From Pseudomonadota bacterium (GTDB taxonomy: Bacteria; Desulfobacterota; Desulfovibrionia; Desulfovibrionales; Desulfovibrionaceae): a stretch of 54,272 nt of DNA. The position numbers and the translations under genes were made by a program. The notes under the pieces were generated by a model. That model was not told the DNA's origin. It worked only from the letters and a program-made list of their open reading frames with translations, and did not search any database. Below, one piece after another: positions 23,153 through 31,045 of the stretch; the stretch's first letter is position 1; the number at the start of each line of letters is the position of its first letter. The DNA lies in assembly GCA_023433925.1 (NCBI GenBank), contig JAEYTO010000031.1:1-54272 (forward strand), written 5' to 3'.

Positions 23153-25222
23153 TCACGAGGAGGGAGCACCCCCCTCGCCGCCCGCGCCCGGAACGGACAG
23201 CTTCCTGGTGTCCAGGGCCGGCGCGGGTGGCAACCCTGTAACCGCGAGGATTTCCTGCTCGCCGAGGCTCTCCCGCGCCACCAGGGCCGCGGCGAGCGCA
23301 TCGAGTTGCTTGCGGTGCGCGGTGAGGAGCCGTTTGGCCTCCTCGTGGCTCTCGCCGATGATCTTGAGCACCTCGGCATCGATGGTCTTGGCGGTCTCCT
23401 CGCTGAAGGGTCTCGATCCGCCGTACCCCCCCCATCCTCCCAGGTAGGGGTTCTCCCTGGGGGCGAGCTGCACCATGCCGAGCTGCTCGCTCATGCCCCA
23501 GCGCGTGACCATGCGCCGGGCCAGGCCGGTGGCTTGCTCGATATCGCTTTCGGCCCCGGTCGTCTTGGCGCCGTAGACGATCTCCTCGGCCGCGCGGCCT
23601 CCCAGCATGCCGACGATTCTCGCGCGCAGATAGGCTTCCGGATAGTTGTAGCGGTCGCTGTCCGGGCGCTGGTAGGTGACGCCGAGGGCCTGCCCCCGCG
23701 GCACGATCGTCACCCGGTTTACCGGGTCGGCGCCCGGCATCACCAGACCCAGGATGGCGTGCCCGCCCTCATGGTAGGCGATGCGTTCCCTGTCGGCGCG
23801 GCTCAGGAGAAGAGGACGCTCGGGGCCAAGCACAATTTTTTCCAGCGCATCCAGAAAATCCTTCTGATGCACCTCGTTCTGCCCGCGGCGCGCCGCCAGC
23901 AGCGCCGTCTCATTGACAAGGTTTCTCAGGTCGGCCCCCGAGAACCCGGGCGTCGTGGCGGCCAGCTCCTCCAGGCGTACGTCGTTCGCGAGCGGCACGT
24001 TGCGGATATGGACCTTGAGGATCGCTTCGCGTCCGTTTTTGTCCGGAAGGTTCACCACCACGCGCCGGTCAAAACGCCCGGGCCGCAGGAGCGCTTTGTC
24101 GAGCACCTCCGGCTGGTTCGTCGCCGACAACACGATGATGCCCTCCCGACTGGAGAAGCCGTCCATTTCCGTCAGGAGCTGGTTCAGGGTCTGCTCCTGC
24201 TCGCTCGAGCCGCCGATGGCCACCTGACCCCGCGCACGGCCGATGGCGTCCAATTCGTCGATGAAGATGATCGCCGGCGCGTGCTCGCGAGCCTGTTTGA
24301 ACAGGTCCCGCACCCTGGCCGCGCCCACACCCACGATCATTTCCACGAACTCCGCGGCACTCATTGAGAAAAACGGCACCCCGGCCTCTCCGGCGACGGC
24401 TTTGGCCAGCAGGGTCTTTCCCGTGCCCGGCGCTCCCACCAGCAGCACGCCTTTGGGAGCGGTCCCGCCCAGGCGGGTGTACTTCGGAGGATCCTTGAGG
24501 AAATCCACGATCTCGACCAGCTCGTTTTCGGCTTCATCAATACCGGCGACGTCATCGAAGGTGACCTTGGGACCCTGCTCCTGATCGTAGCGCCGCGCCT
24601 TGCTCTTGCCGAGGCCCAGGGTCTCCCCCATGCCTCTGCCTTGTTGCGCCGCCCGGCGGAAGAGCCAGACATAGAGCCCAATGAACAGCAGACCCGGGCC
24701 GAAGCTGTAGAGAAGCGTCAACCAGGGGCTGCGCTCTTCGTTAATCGGCGTGGCGCTGATTTCGACCCCATGATTGATGAGAAAAGCCTCCAGGCCGGGG
24801 TCCACGAAAGAAGGCAGGGTTGTCGTGAAAGCGGCCGCTGTCCGGGATGTTTGCCGGGGCGCCGGGCCGCGTTCGCCCGTGGATCGGGATTCGCCTTGGG
24901 CCGGCGCACCCTTTTCTTCCGCCGGCGGGTAGGTGATCGGCGTCTCGAAACGGCCCTTGATGGTTTCGCCCCGACTGAAGATGGCCTGCACGTTGCCCTT
25001 GCCGACCTCCTCCTTGAACACGGTATAAGGTATTGTGAGCGGTTCTTCCGGTCCGGGCAGCAGCAGTCTCACCAACCAGTAGTTCATGAGCAGAATGAGC
25101 ACGAACCACAGCCATGTCTTGCGCGGCGGCATCTTCGCCTGGGCGCCGTCCCGAGGAGCTCCGGCCGGTGTGTCGGCCGAAGCGGCGTCACCGCGTTTGA
25201 ACTGATCTTTTGTCACGCTCAT
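23153..25222 (-). CDS. ftsH: ATP-dependent zinc metalloprotease FtsH
   Basis: 689 aa. An N-terminal membrane helix (TWLWFVLILLMNYWLVRLLL), a longer than usual external segment with a low-complexity part near residues 105-140, and a second helix (LTLLYSFGPGLLFIGLYVWL) are followed by the AAA+ domain (Walker A GAPGTGKT, Walker B IIFIDELDAIG, SRH region ATNQPEVLDKALLRPGRFDR) and the M41 protease. The zinc site is HEGGH (H484, E485, H488); most FtsH have HEAGH. It degrades damaged or unassembled membrane proteins. The ATG at 25222 is set by AGGAGG eight bases upstream; a GTG at 25231 would overlap that site. The inserted segment suggests a second FtsH lineage rather than the essential copy, but I cannot see the rest of the genome. 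Confidence 0.93.
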   Translation of the reverse strand: MSVTKDQFKRGDAASADTPAGAPRDGAQAKMPPRKTWLWFVLILLMNYWLVRLLLPGPEEPLTIPYTVFKEEVGKGNVQAIFSRGETIKGRFETPITYPPAEEKGAPAQGESRSTGERGPAPRQTSRTAAAFTTTLPSFVDPGLEAFLINHGVEISATPINEERSPWLTLLYSFGPGLLFIGLYVWLFRRAAQQGRGMGETLGLGKSKARRYDQEQGPKVTFDDVAGIDEAENELVEIVDFLKDPPKYTRLGGTAPKGVLLVGAPGTGKTLLAKAVAGEAGVPFFSMSAAEFVEMIVGVGAARVRDLFKQAREHAPAIIFIDELDAIGRARGQVAIGGSSEQEQTLNQLLTEMDGFSSREGIIVLSATNQPEVLDKALLRPGRFDRRVVVNLPDKNGREAILKVHIRNVPLANDVRLEELAATTPGFSGADLRNLVNETALLAARRGQNEVHQKDFLDALEKIVLGPERPLLLSRADRERIAYHEGGHAILGLVMPGADPVNRVTIVPRGQALGVTYQRPDSDRYNYPEAYLRARIVGMLGGRAAEEIVYGAKTTGAESDIEQATGLARRMVTRWGMSEQLGMVQLAPRENPYLGGWGGYGGSRPFSEETAKTIDAEVLKIIGESHEEAKRLLTAHRKQLDALAAALVARESLGEQEILAVTGLPPAPALDTRKLSVPGAGGEGGAPSS

Positions 25223-25255
25223 GGTCCTCACCTCCTCAAGAACTATAACCGATTT

Positions 25256-25282
25256 CGAGAGAGGGCGCGAAGCCCTCTCTCG
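25256..25282. repeat. GAGAGAGGGC palindrome, copy 3
   Basis: Perfect 11-bp stem CGAGAGAGGGC/GCCCTCTCTCG with loop gcgaa, between the cydB stop and the ftsH start on the same strand. It probably ends cydAB transcription. Confidence 0.8.
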
Positions 25283-25292
25283 GTTCCGGTCT

Positions 25293-26321
25293 TCAGTACG
25301 ACTCTTCGTACTCCAGATCCTCCTCGCCCATGGGCTTGGCGAACTTCACGTGCGCCCAGGTCTGGTAGAAGATGACGATGGGCACGAAGATGGCCACCAC
25401 GACGAGCATGATGGTCAGGGTCAGCTCGCTGGACGACGAGTTGTAGGCAGTGATGCTCCAGCCGGGGTTGAGGCGCGAGGGTAGCAGGGCCGGGAACAGG
25501 CCGATGATGCCGAAGAAGGTCACGGTCAGGATGGTCAGGGCCGATGCGCCCATGGCCGGCCACATGCGCCGGCTGGCCAGGAAAGCCCGCGTGGCGATGA
25601 GCCCGATCACGGCCAGCAGCGGCACGGCGAACAGCACGGGCCAGCGCATGTAGTTGCTGAAGAGATGCGTCTCCACGGAGGTGTAGACGAGAAAGAGCAC
25701 CAGGATGACGGCGAAGGCCATCCAGAGCTTCTCGGCCATGGCCTGGGAGCGCCTGCGCAGCTCGCCGTCGGTGCGCAGGCCGAGCCACAGGGCCCCGTGG
25801 AGCATGAACATGACCACGAAGAGCACGCCGCCGGCCAGGCCGTAAGGATTGAGCAGGGTCAGCAGGCCGCCCTGGAAGATGCCGTTCTCGTCCAGCGGCA
25901 GGCCCCGGAAGATGTTGGCGAAGGCCACGCCCAGGAGCAGCGTGGCCGCGAAGCTGCTGATGGTGTGCAGCCAGTCCCAGGTGCGCCGCCAGGCCGCGCC
26001 CTCGACCTTGCCCCGGAACTCGAAGGACACGCCGCGCAGGATGAGCATGAACAGGAGCAGCATGAGCGCGGTGTACAGGCCGCTGAACATGGCCGCATAG
26101 GCCGTTGGGAAAGCCGCGAAGGTCGCGCCGCCGGCGGTGATGAGCCAGACCTCGTTGCCGTCCCAGAACGGTCCGGAGGCGTTGAGGAGCATGCGCCGGT
26201 CGCGCTCGTCCTTGGCCAGCACGGGCATGAGGCTGCCCGCGCCCAGATCGTAGCCGTCGAGCATGAAGAACACGGCCCACAGCAGGCCCCAGAGAAAGAA
26301 CCAGATGGCTTGCAGATCCAT
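25293..26321 (-). CDS. cydB: Cytochrome bd quinol oxidase subunit II
   Basis: 342 aa, polytopic membrane protein with about eight hydrophobic segments. The N-terminal block IWFFLWGLLWAVFFMLDGYD then LGAGSL, followed by GPFWDGNEVWLITAGGATFAAFP, is the CydB signature. The C-terminal segment is LTIMLVVVAIFVPIVIFYQT. It pairs with CydA in the inner membrane and helps hold the high-spin hemes. The start ATG at 26319-26321 has GGAGG 7 nt upstream. It lies 20 bp after cydA and is co-transcribed with it. In sulfate reducers it serves O2 scavenging with menaquinol. Confidence 0.96.
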   Translation of the reverse strand: MDLQAIWFFLWGLLWAVFFMLDGYDLGAGSLMPVLAKDERDRRMLLNASGPFWDGNEVWLITAGGATFAAFPTAYAAMFSGLYTALMLLLFMLILRGVSFEFRGKVEGAAWRRTWDWLHTISSFAATLLLGVAFANIFRGLPLDENGIFQGGLLTLLNPYGLAGGVLFVVMFMLHGALWLGLRTDGELRRRSQAMAEKLWMAFAVILVLFLVYTSVETHLFSNYMRWPVLFAVPLLAVIGLIATRAFLASRRMWPAMGASALTILTVTFFGIIGLFPALLPSRLNPGWSITAYNSSSSELTLTIMLVVVAIFVPIVIFYQTWAHVKFAKPMGEEDLEYEESY

Positions 26322-26341
26322 GAGCGTCCTCCTTTGCGGAC

Positions 26342-27649
26342 CTAAACCGCCTTGGGGCCCTTCTTGGCGAAGTGAACGATGAGCCAGAAGCCCGCGATGC
26401 CGAGCAGCGTGTACATGGCGATGATCGTGCCCAGGCTGAACCAGACCTGGCCCGCGCTGATGGCCGGGGACACGGAGTCGGCCGTGCGCATGACGCCGTA
26501 GACGATCCACGGCTGGCGGCCGACCTCGGCCACGGCCCAGCCCGCCTGCAAGGCCAGGTACGGCAGCGGGATGGCCAGGAGCATGGCCCACAGGAGGAGC
26601 TTCTGGTTCTCGATGTCCTTGCGCTTGAGCCAGGCCCAGGCCATGAGCGCGATGAACAAGGTGCCCAGGCCGACCATGACGCGGAAGGACCAGAAGGTCA
26701 GTTGCACGGGCGGCCGGTCCTCCTTGGGGAAGTCCTTGAGGCCCTTGACCGTGGCCGACGGATCGCTGAAGGCCAGGATGGACAGCATGGACGGGAGCTT
26801 GAACAGCTCGATGCTGTTACGCTCGTTCTCGGGGTCCGGGAGCACGAGCAGATGCATGGGCGCGTGGTCCGTGGTCTCCCAGTGCGACTCCATGGCCGCG
26901 AGCTTGGCGGGCTGGACCGCGGCCACCTCGTTGCCGTGGAAGTGGCCCTGGCCGGCCACGAACAGGGCGCTGGCCAGGCCGAGCGGCAAGGCCAGGCGGA
27001 AGGAGCGCAGGAAGAAGTCGGTGTTGGACTTGCGCAGGAGATGCCAGGCCGAGATGCCCATGACGAACATGGCCCCGAGCAGGTACGCGCCGCTGACCGT
27101 GTGCAGGAACTGCTGCCAGCCGAAGCTGTTGGTGATCACGGCCATGAAGTCGGCGAGCTCGGCTCGGCCGTTACGGATGACGTAGCCCACGGGGTGCTGC
27201 ATCCAGCCGTTGGCCAGCAGGATCCAGATGGCCGACAGATTCGCGCCGAAGAAGATGAGCCAGGCCACTGTGGCGTGAAATCTGGGCGAGAGCTTCTTCC
27301 AGCCGAAAACCCACACGGCGACGAACGTGGACTCCAGGAAGAAGGCCGCCGTGGCCTCGATGGCCAGGAGCGAGCCGAAGATGTCGCCCACGTAGGCCGA
27401 GTAGCGGCTCCAGTTGGTGCCGAACTGGAATTCCAGGGTGATGCCCGTGACCACGCCGATGGCGAAGTTGATGAGGAACAGCTTGCCCCAGAACTTGGTC
27501 ATGCGCAGGTAGGTCTCATCCCTCGTGCGCACCCATTTGGTCTCCATGACGGCCACCAGGAGCGACAGGCCCAGGGTCAGCGGCACGAACAGGAAATGGA
27601 AGAAGGTCGCCGCCGCGAATTGCAGCCGAGACAGAAGCAAGGCGTCCAT
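26342..27649 (-). CDS. cydA: Cytochrome bd quinol oxidase subunit I
   Basis: 435 aa with the short quinol loop form. It oxidises menaquinol and reduces O2 to water at hemes b558, b595 and d. Conserved pieces: LLSRLQFAAATFFHFLFVPL (axial His), GTNWSRYSAYVGDIFGSLLAIE, FVAGQGHFHGNEV and the GRQPWIVYGVMRT block near the C-terminus. The ATG at 27647-27649 is preceded by GGGAGGAGAG. Together with Roo and rubredoxins it forms an oxygen-defence neighbourhood. No convincing Rex or FNR operator is seen in the 100 bp upstream. Confidence 0.97.
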   Translation of the reverse strand: MDALLLSRLQFAAATFFHFLFVPLTLGLSLLVAVMETKWVRTRDETYLRMTKFWGKLFLINFAIGVVTGITLEFQFGTNWSRYSAYVGDIFGSLLAIEATAAFFLESTFVAVWVFGWKKLSPRFHATVAWLIFFGANLSAIWILLANGWMQHPVGYVIRNGRAELADFMAVITNSFGWQQFLHTVSGAYLLGAMFVMGISAWHLLRKSNTDFFLRSFRLALPLGLASALFVAGQGHFHGNEVAAVQPAKLAAMESHWETTDHAPMHLLVLPDPENERNSIELFKLPSMLSILAFSDPSATVKGLKDFPKEDRPPVQLTFWSFRVMVGLGTLFIALMAWAWLKRKDIENQKLLLWAMLLAIPLPYLALQAGWAVAEVGRQPWIVYGVMRTADSVSPAISAGQVWFSLGTIIAMYTLLGIAGFWLIVHFAKKGPKAV

Positions 27650-28386
27650 CCACTCTCCTCCCTTTGTGAGTATGAAATGACAAAAGGCGGAATAGCCTTT
27701 GTTTGTACCCTTTTGGCGGCAAAAGGCAATTCAGGCTTGGAGCCTGCCTGAATCGTGGGGCACTCAAGGAGGCCGGCGGGACGGCGCCTGGGCTGGCATC
27801 CTTGGATCGCACGGCGCCCAGTTTTCCAGCCCATTACTTTCGCACGCTACGCATCCGCCATGGGCGATGCGCAGACACCATCTGGCTCTGCGCAAGCTCG
27901 CCTGCCGCTTCATCATGTTCAGGCCTGTGGACAGGTTCTGCTGGTGGCCCTGATGCCCAACAGCACAGACCTGTATAGGGAAATTAGCCGAGCCGCACTT
28001 TACTAAACCAGCAATTACAATGCCTTGCCTTGATGGAATCTGAAGAAGTTTTACTTTCTTCCTCATTGCAAACCGATTGGCGCAATGCAAAGACGATAAG
28101 GGCCTGGAAAAACATCATATAAAACCATTGGCATATCTCTTGATTTGGCCGAGCTAGCCTTGGATAAGGCATTATTCAAGCAATAATGCCCAGAGAAGAA
28201 ATATATTTTGAAAAATTGAAAAATAAGGTTGGTTAAAAATCCAAATAGAACAAATTGAATTTAATTTAATCACGATCGATTAGGAAATTCGTTTATTATT
28301 AAGAATAATAAAAGAATATAATTTATTAAAAACATAATTTAACCAAAACGCAATACAGGGGGAATTGCAAAGCTAGGGAGATTCGC
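27650..28386. other. 737-bp intergenic region, AT-rich leader of the exopolysaccharide locus
   Basis: No credible gene. 27660-28010 has normal composition with short open frames of unlike composition and may be decayed coding DNA. 28180-28370 is extremely AT-rich (runs such as aattgaatttaatttaatc). A sigma-54 promoter candidate lies at 28129-28143. The base change marks the left border of the exopolysaccharide region and suggests acquisition. Confidence 0.6.
28129..28143 (+). promoter_or_regulatory. Candidate sigma-54 (-24/-12) promoter
   Basis: TGGCATATCTCTTGA: GG and GA are 12 bp apart, and 8 of the 10 fixed positions of the TGGCAC-N5-TTGC consensus match. It is 244 bp upstream of the first glycosyltransferase gene, and the locus encodes a sigma-54 activator at 45400. 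Confidence 0.45.
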
Positions 28387-29568
28387 ATGAGGATAGCTCA
28401 TGTAGGTTTAAGAGCAATCGACTACAACTGCTCAGGAGGAATTGAGAGGCACGTCTTAAATCTGTCCTTGCGCCAAGCGAATCTTGGCCACAAGGTGACT
28501 ATTTGCAGCAGAGACAAGTATTGTCTTAGCGAACCCCCTCCGCACGTGAACATTGTCATAATGTCCATGCCAGCCATATACACGAAGCATTTGGAAACAA
28601 TATCGCATACCGCGATTTGTGCCCCTTGCGTCATGGTGGGGTATGATGTCGTCCATTTCCATGCACTTGGGCCGTCGCTGTTCTCTTGGCTGCCCAGGAT
28701 GTTCAGCACCAAGGTCATTGTGACGGTCCACGGTCTCGATTTTCAGCGGCCAAAGTGGAACGGCATGGCCAAGGCCATTCTCCGTGCAGGTGCATGGACT
28801 TCCGCCAAGTGCCCGCACCAGACGATCGTCGTTTCCAGAGTGCTTCAGCGGCATTACGAGGAGATCTATGGCAGATCTCCGGTATACATCCCCAACGGGG
28901 TCACTGCGCCGTCCACGCGCCCGTTGGATGCGCTCGCCAAGCGCTTCGGCATCTCCAAGCATAAGTACATCCTGTCCCTGGGCAGGCTTGTTCCTGAAAA
29001 AGGCCTGCACACCCTCATAGAGGCCTTCAAGCGCATACGATCTGATGTGCGGCTTGTCATCGCGGGCGACTCCTCCCACTCCGACGATTATGTGCGGCGC
29101 CTGAGGTCATTGGCTCAGGATGATGGCCGCATCATCTTCACCGGTTCACTTCATGGCGAGGAAAAGGACGAGGCCTTCTCGAATGCGATGTTCTTTGTCC
29201 TGCCCTCTGAGCTTGAAGGCATGCCCATAACCCTCCTCGAGGCCATGAGCTACGGCTGTCCGGTCATTGCGAGCGACATTCCCGAGTGCAGGGAGGTGAG
29301 CCAAGCTCCAGGCCTTGCTCTGGAGCCGGAGGGATATGCCTGTGGAATATTCAAGGTCGGCAATCTCCAGTCTCTTATCGTGGAACTGGAGAGGATGCTG
29401 AGCGATCCCTCCTTGCCCACCAAGGGGCAACTCGCCAGGAAGCACGTACTCCAGACCTACAACTGGGATTTGATCACACATCGGACCCTGGAGGTCTACG
29501 GGCAGGCCATGAGCCCCCTCCTCTCTGTACCGGCCAAATCCACCAGCATGGATCACCATGCTCACTAG
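28387..29568 (+). CDS. Glycosyltransferase family 4 (GT-B)
   Basis: 393 aa, cytoplasmic. The N-terminal Rossmann half starts MRIAHVGLRAIDYNCSGGIE, with the glycine-rich donor loop SGGIERHVLNLS. The C-terminal half has ILSLGRLVPEKGLHTLIEAF and PSELEGMPITLLEAMSYGCP, the E-x7-E motif of retaining GT4 enzymes. It likely adds one sugar to the lipid-linked repeat unit. It is the first gene after the AT-rich leader, with GGGAG upstream of the ATG, and overlaps the next gene by 11 nt. The donor sugar cannot be deduced. Confidence 0.88.
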   Translation: MRIAHVGLRAIDYNCSGGIERHVLNLSLRQANLGHKVTICSRDKYCLSEPPPHVNIVIMSMPAIYTKHLETISHTAICAPCVMVGYDVVHFHALGPSLFSWLPRMFSTKVIVTVHGLDFQRPKWNGMAKAILRAGAWTSAKCPHQTIVVSRVLQRHYEEIYGRSPVYIPNGVTAPSTRPLDALAKRFGISKHKYILSLGRLVPEKGLHTLIEAFKRIRSDVRLVIAGDSSHSDDYVRRLRSLAQDDGRIIFTGSLHGEEKDEAFSNAMFFVLPSELEGMPITLLEAMSYGCPVIASDIPECREVSQAPGLALEPEGYACGIFKVGNLQSLIVELERMLSDPSLPTKGQLARKHVLQTYNWDLITHRTLEVYGQAMSPLLSVPAKSTSMDHHAH

Positions 29569-31009
29569 CGGAAAGAAGGAACTCGTGTCCGGCTCGCTAG
29601 CCAGCCGTATGGCATCCATTCTCATTGCGCTTCGCTTGCTGGATTCCGCCGTCGTGCTTGGAGTTTCGCTCTATCTTTTCTCTTTCGAACTGAGGGGAAG
29701 AAGTATGGCGGTATACTGGACCCTCATCATCCTCGGCATGTGCTTGACCTCGCTCATGCTGACAAAGGCCAAGCTGTACCGCCTATGGAGAAGGCCATCG
29801 TTCCTCCATGAGGGATTCACGCTCACGCGCGTCTGGTTGCATATCCTCGCGACCATGGCCTTAGGCATGTTTGGCATCGAGTTCTTCCAACTGGTGCCAA
29901 TCGAGACCACCAGGGTGCTGACAAGTCCGCAAACCTGGCTATGGGCCTCGCTCTGCCCGCTGCTCATGATCGGTGGGCGCTTCCTCCTGCGCACGCTGCT
30001 GCGCGGCCTGACCGGCAAGCCATACCCTGAACGCAAGGCGCTCATTGTCGGCGCGGGCCCAGCCGGCCGCAAGATGCTTGATGCGATCCTCATGCACTAC
30101 GAGCTTGGCTACGAGGTCATGGCCTTCATCGATGACGACCCAAGCCTGGCCGGGACCTCCATCAAGGGCGTGCCCGTCCTGACTTCGCTGAGCGCATTGG
30201 CGGAGCATATCAACAAGATGGGCGTGGAGGACGTTTTCATCACCAAGTATGAGGACAACGAGGAGATATCCTCCCGGATCACGGCAATGCTGGGAGACAC
30301 CACGGCCGATTCCTACTTCGTCCCCAACGTGCATGGCCTGGCGCTTCTCAAGCCTTGCGCCGTGGATCTCGCGGGCATGCCCGTGGTCTCCCTGGGCCGC
30401 CCCTCCTGCGCCGATGAGGCGAGCCAAGTGCTCAAGTGGCTTGAGGACAAGACCCTTGCCCTGCTCATCATCCTGCTGCTCTCTCCCCTATTCGCGGCCA
30501 TAGCCATTGCCGTCAAGCTCAGCTCGTCCGGGCCGGTCATCTTCAAACAGAGGCGACATGGCCTCAACGGCGAAATCATCCAAGTCTACAAATTCAGGAC
30601 AATGCGCGTGGTCGAGGACGGGACAGACGTGCGGCAGGCCACCAAAGACGATCCTCGCGTCACGAGGATCGGGGCTCTCCTGCGCAAGACCAGCCTCGAC
30701 GAACTGCCGCAGTTCTTCAATGTGCTCAAGGGGAACATGTCCCTTGTCGGACCACGGCCCCATGCAATCCACCATACGGAAATATATCGCAAGCAAGTCT
30801 CCGCCTACATGCACAGATTGAAGATGAAGCCAGGGATAACAGGATTGGCCCAGATCAATGGATTCCGAGGAGAAGTTCGCAGCGCCGAGATGATACGGCG
30901 CAGGGTTGAATACGATCTCGCTTATATAACCAATTGGTCAATCCTATTAGATATCAAGATAATACTGCTCACACTTACAAGAGGATTCATACATAAGAAC
31001 GCCTACTGA
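29558..31009 (+). CDS. Undecaprenyl-phosphate sugar phosphotransferase (WbaP/EpsB-type initiating transferase)
   Basis: 483 aa. The N-terminal part has four to five hydrophobic helices, followed by a CoA-binding-like NAD fold (KALIVGAGPAGRKMLDAILM) and the C-terminal bacterial sugar transferase domain: FKQRRHGLNGEIIQVYKFRT then TKDDPRVTRIGALLRKTSLD, ELPQFFNVLKGNMSLVGPRP and KPGITGLAQINGFRG. This polyprenyl-phosphate hexose-1-phosphate transferase class starts repeat-unit assembly on the inner membrane. The architecture equals the EpsB_2/PEP-CTERM-system sugar transferase group. It overlaps the upstream glycosyltransferase. Confidence 0.93.
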   Translation: MLTSGKKELVSGSLASRMASILIALRLLDSAVVLGVSLYLFSFELRGRSMAVYWTLIILGMCLTSLMLTKAKLYRLWRRPSFLHEGFTLTRVWLHILATMALGMFGIEFFQLVPIETTRVLTSPQTWLWASLCPLLMIGGRFLLRTLLRGLTGKPYPERKALIVGAGPAGRKMLDAILMHYELGYEVMAFIDDDPSLAGTSIKGVPVLTSLSALAEHINKMGVEDVFITKYEDNEEISSRITAMLGDTTADSYFVPNVHGLALLKPCAVDLAGMPVVSLGRPSCADEASQVLKWLEDKTLALLIILLLSPLFAAIAIAVKLSSSGPVIFKQRRHGLNGEIIQVYKFRTMRVVEDGTDVRQATKDDPRVTRIGALLRKTSLDELPQFFNVLKGNMSLVGPRPHAIHHTEIYRKQVSAYMHRLKMKPGITGLAQINGFRGEVRSAEMIRRRVEYDLAYITNWSILLDIKIILLTLTRGFIHKNAY

Positions 31010-31045
31010 TCGAAACCGGTCAAGGCTAACGACATGGAGCCCATA

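Noticed and set aside
27650..27700. TTGTGA-like sequence upstream of cydA as a Rex operator
   Set aside because: TTGTGA and TGACAA are 8 bp apart and imperfect; the Rex consensus has a shorter spacer and better symmetry.
27764..28090. Possible 108-aa gene on the minus strand in the gap before the EPS locus
   Set aside because: No ribosome site, no recognisable motif, and composition unlike real genes of the window.
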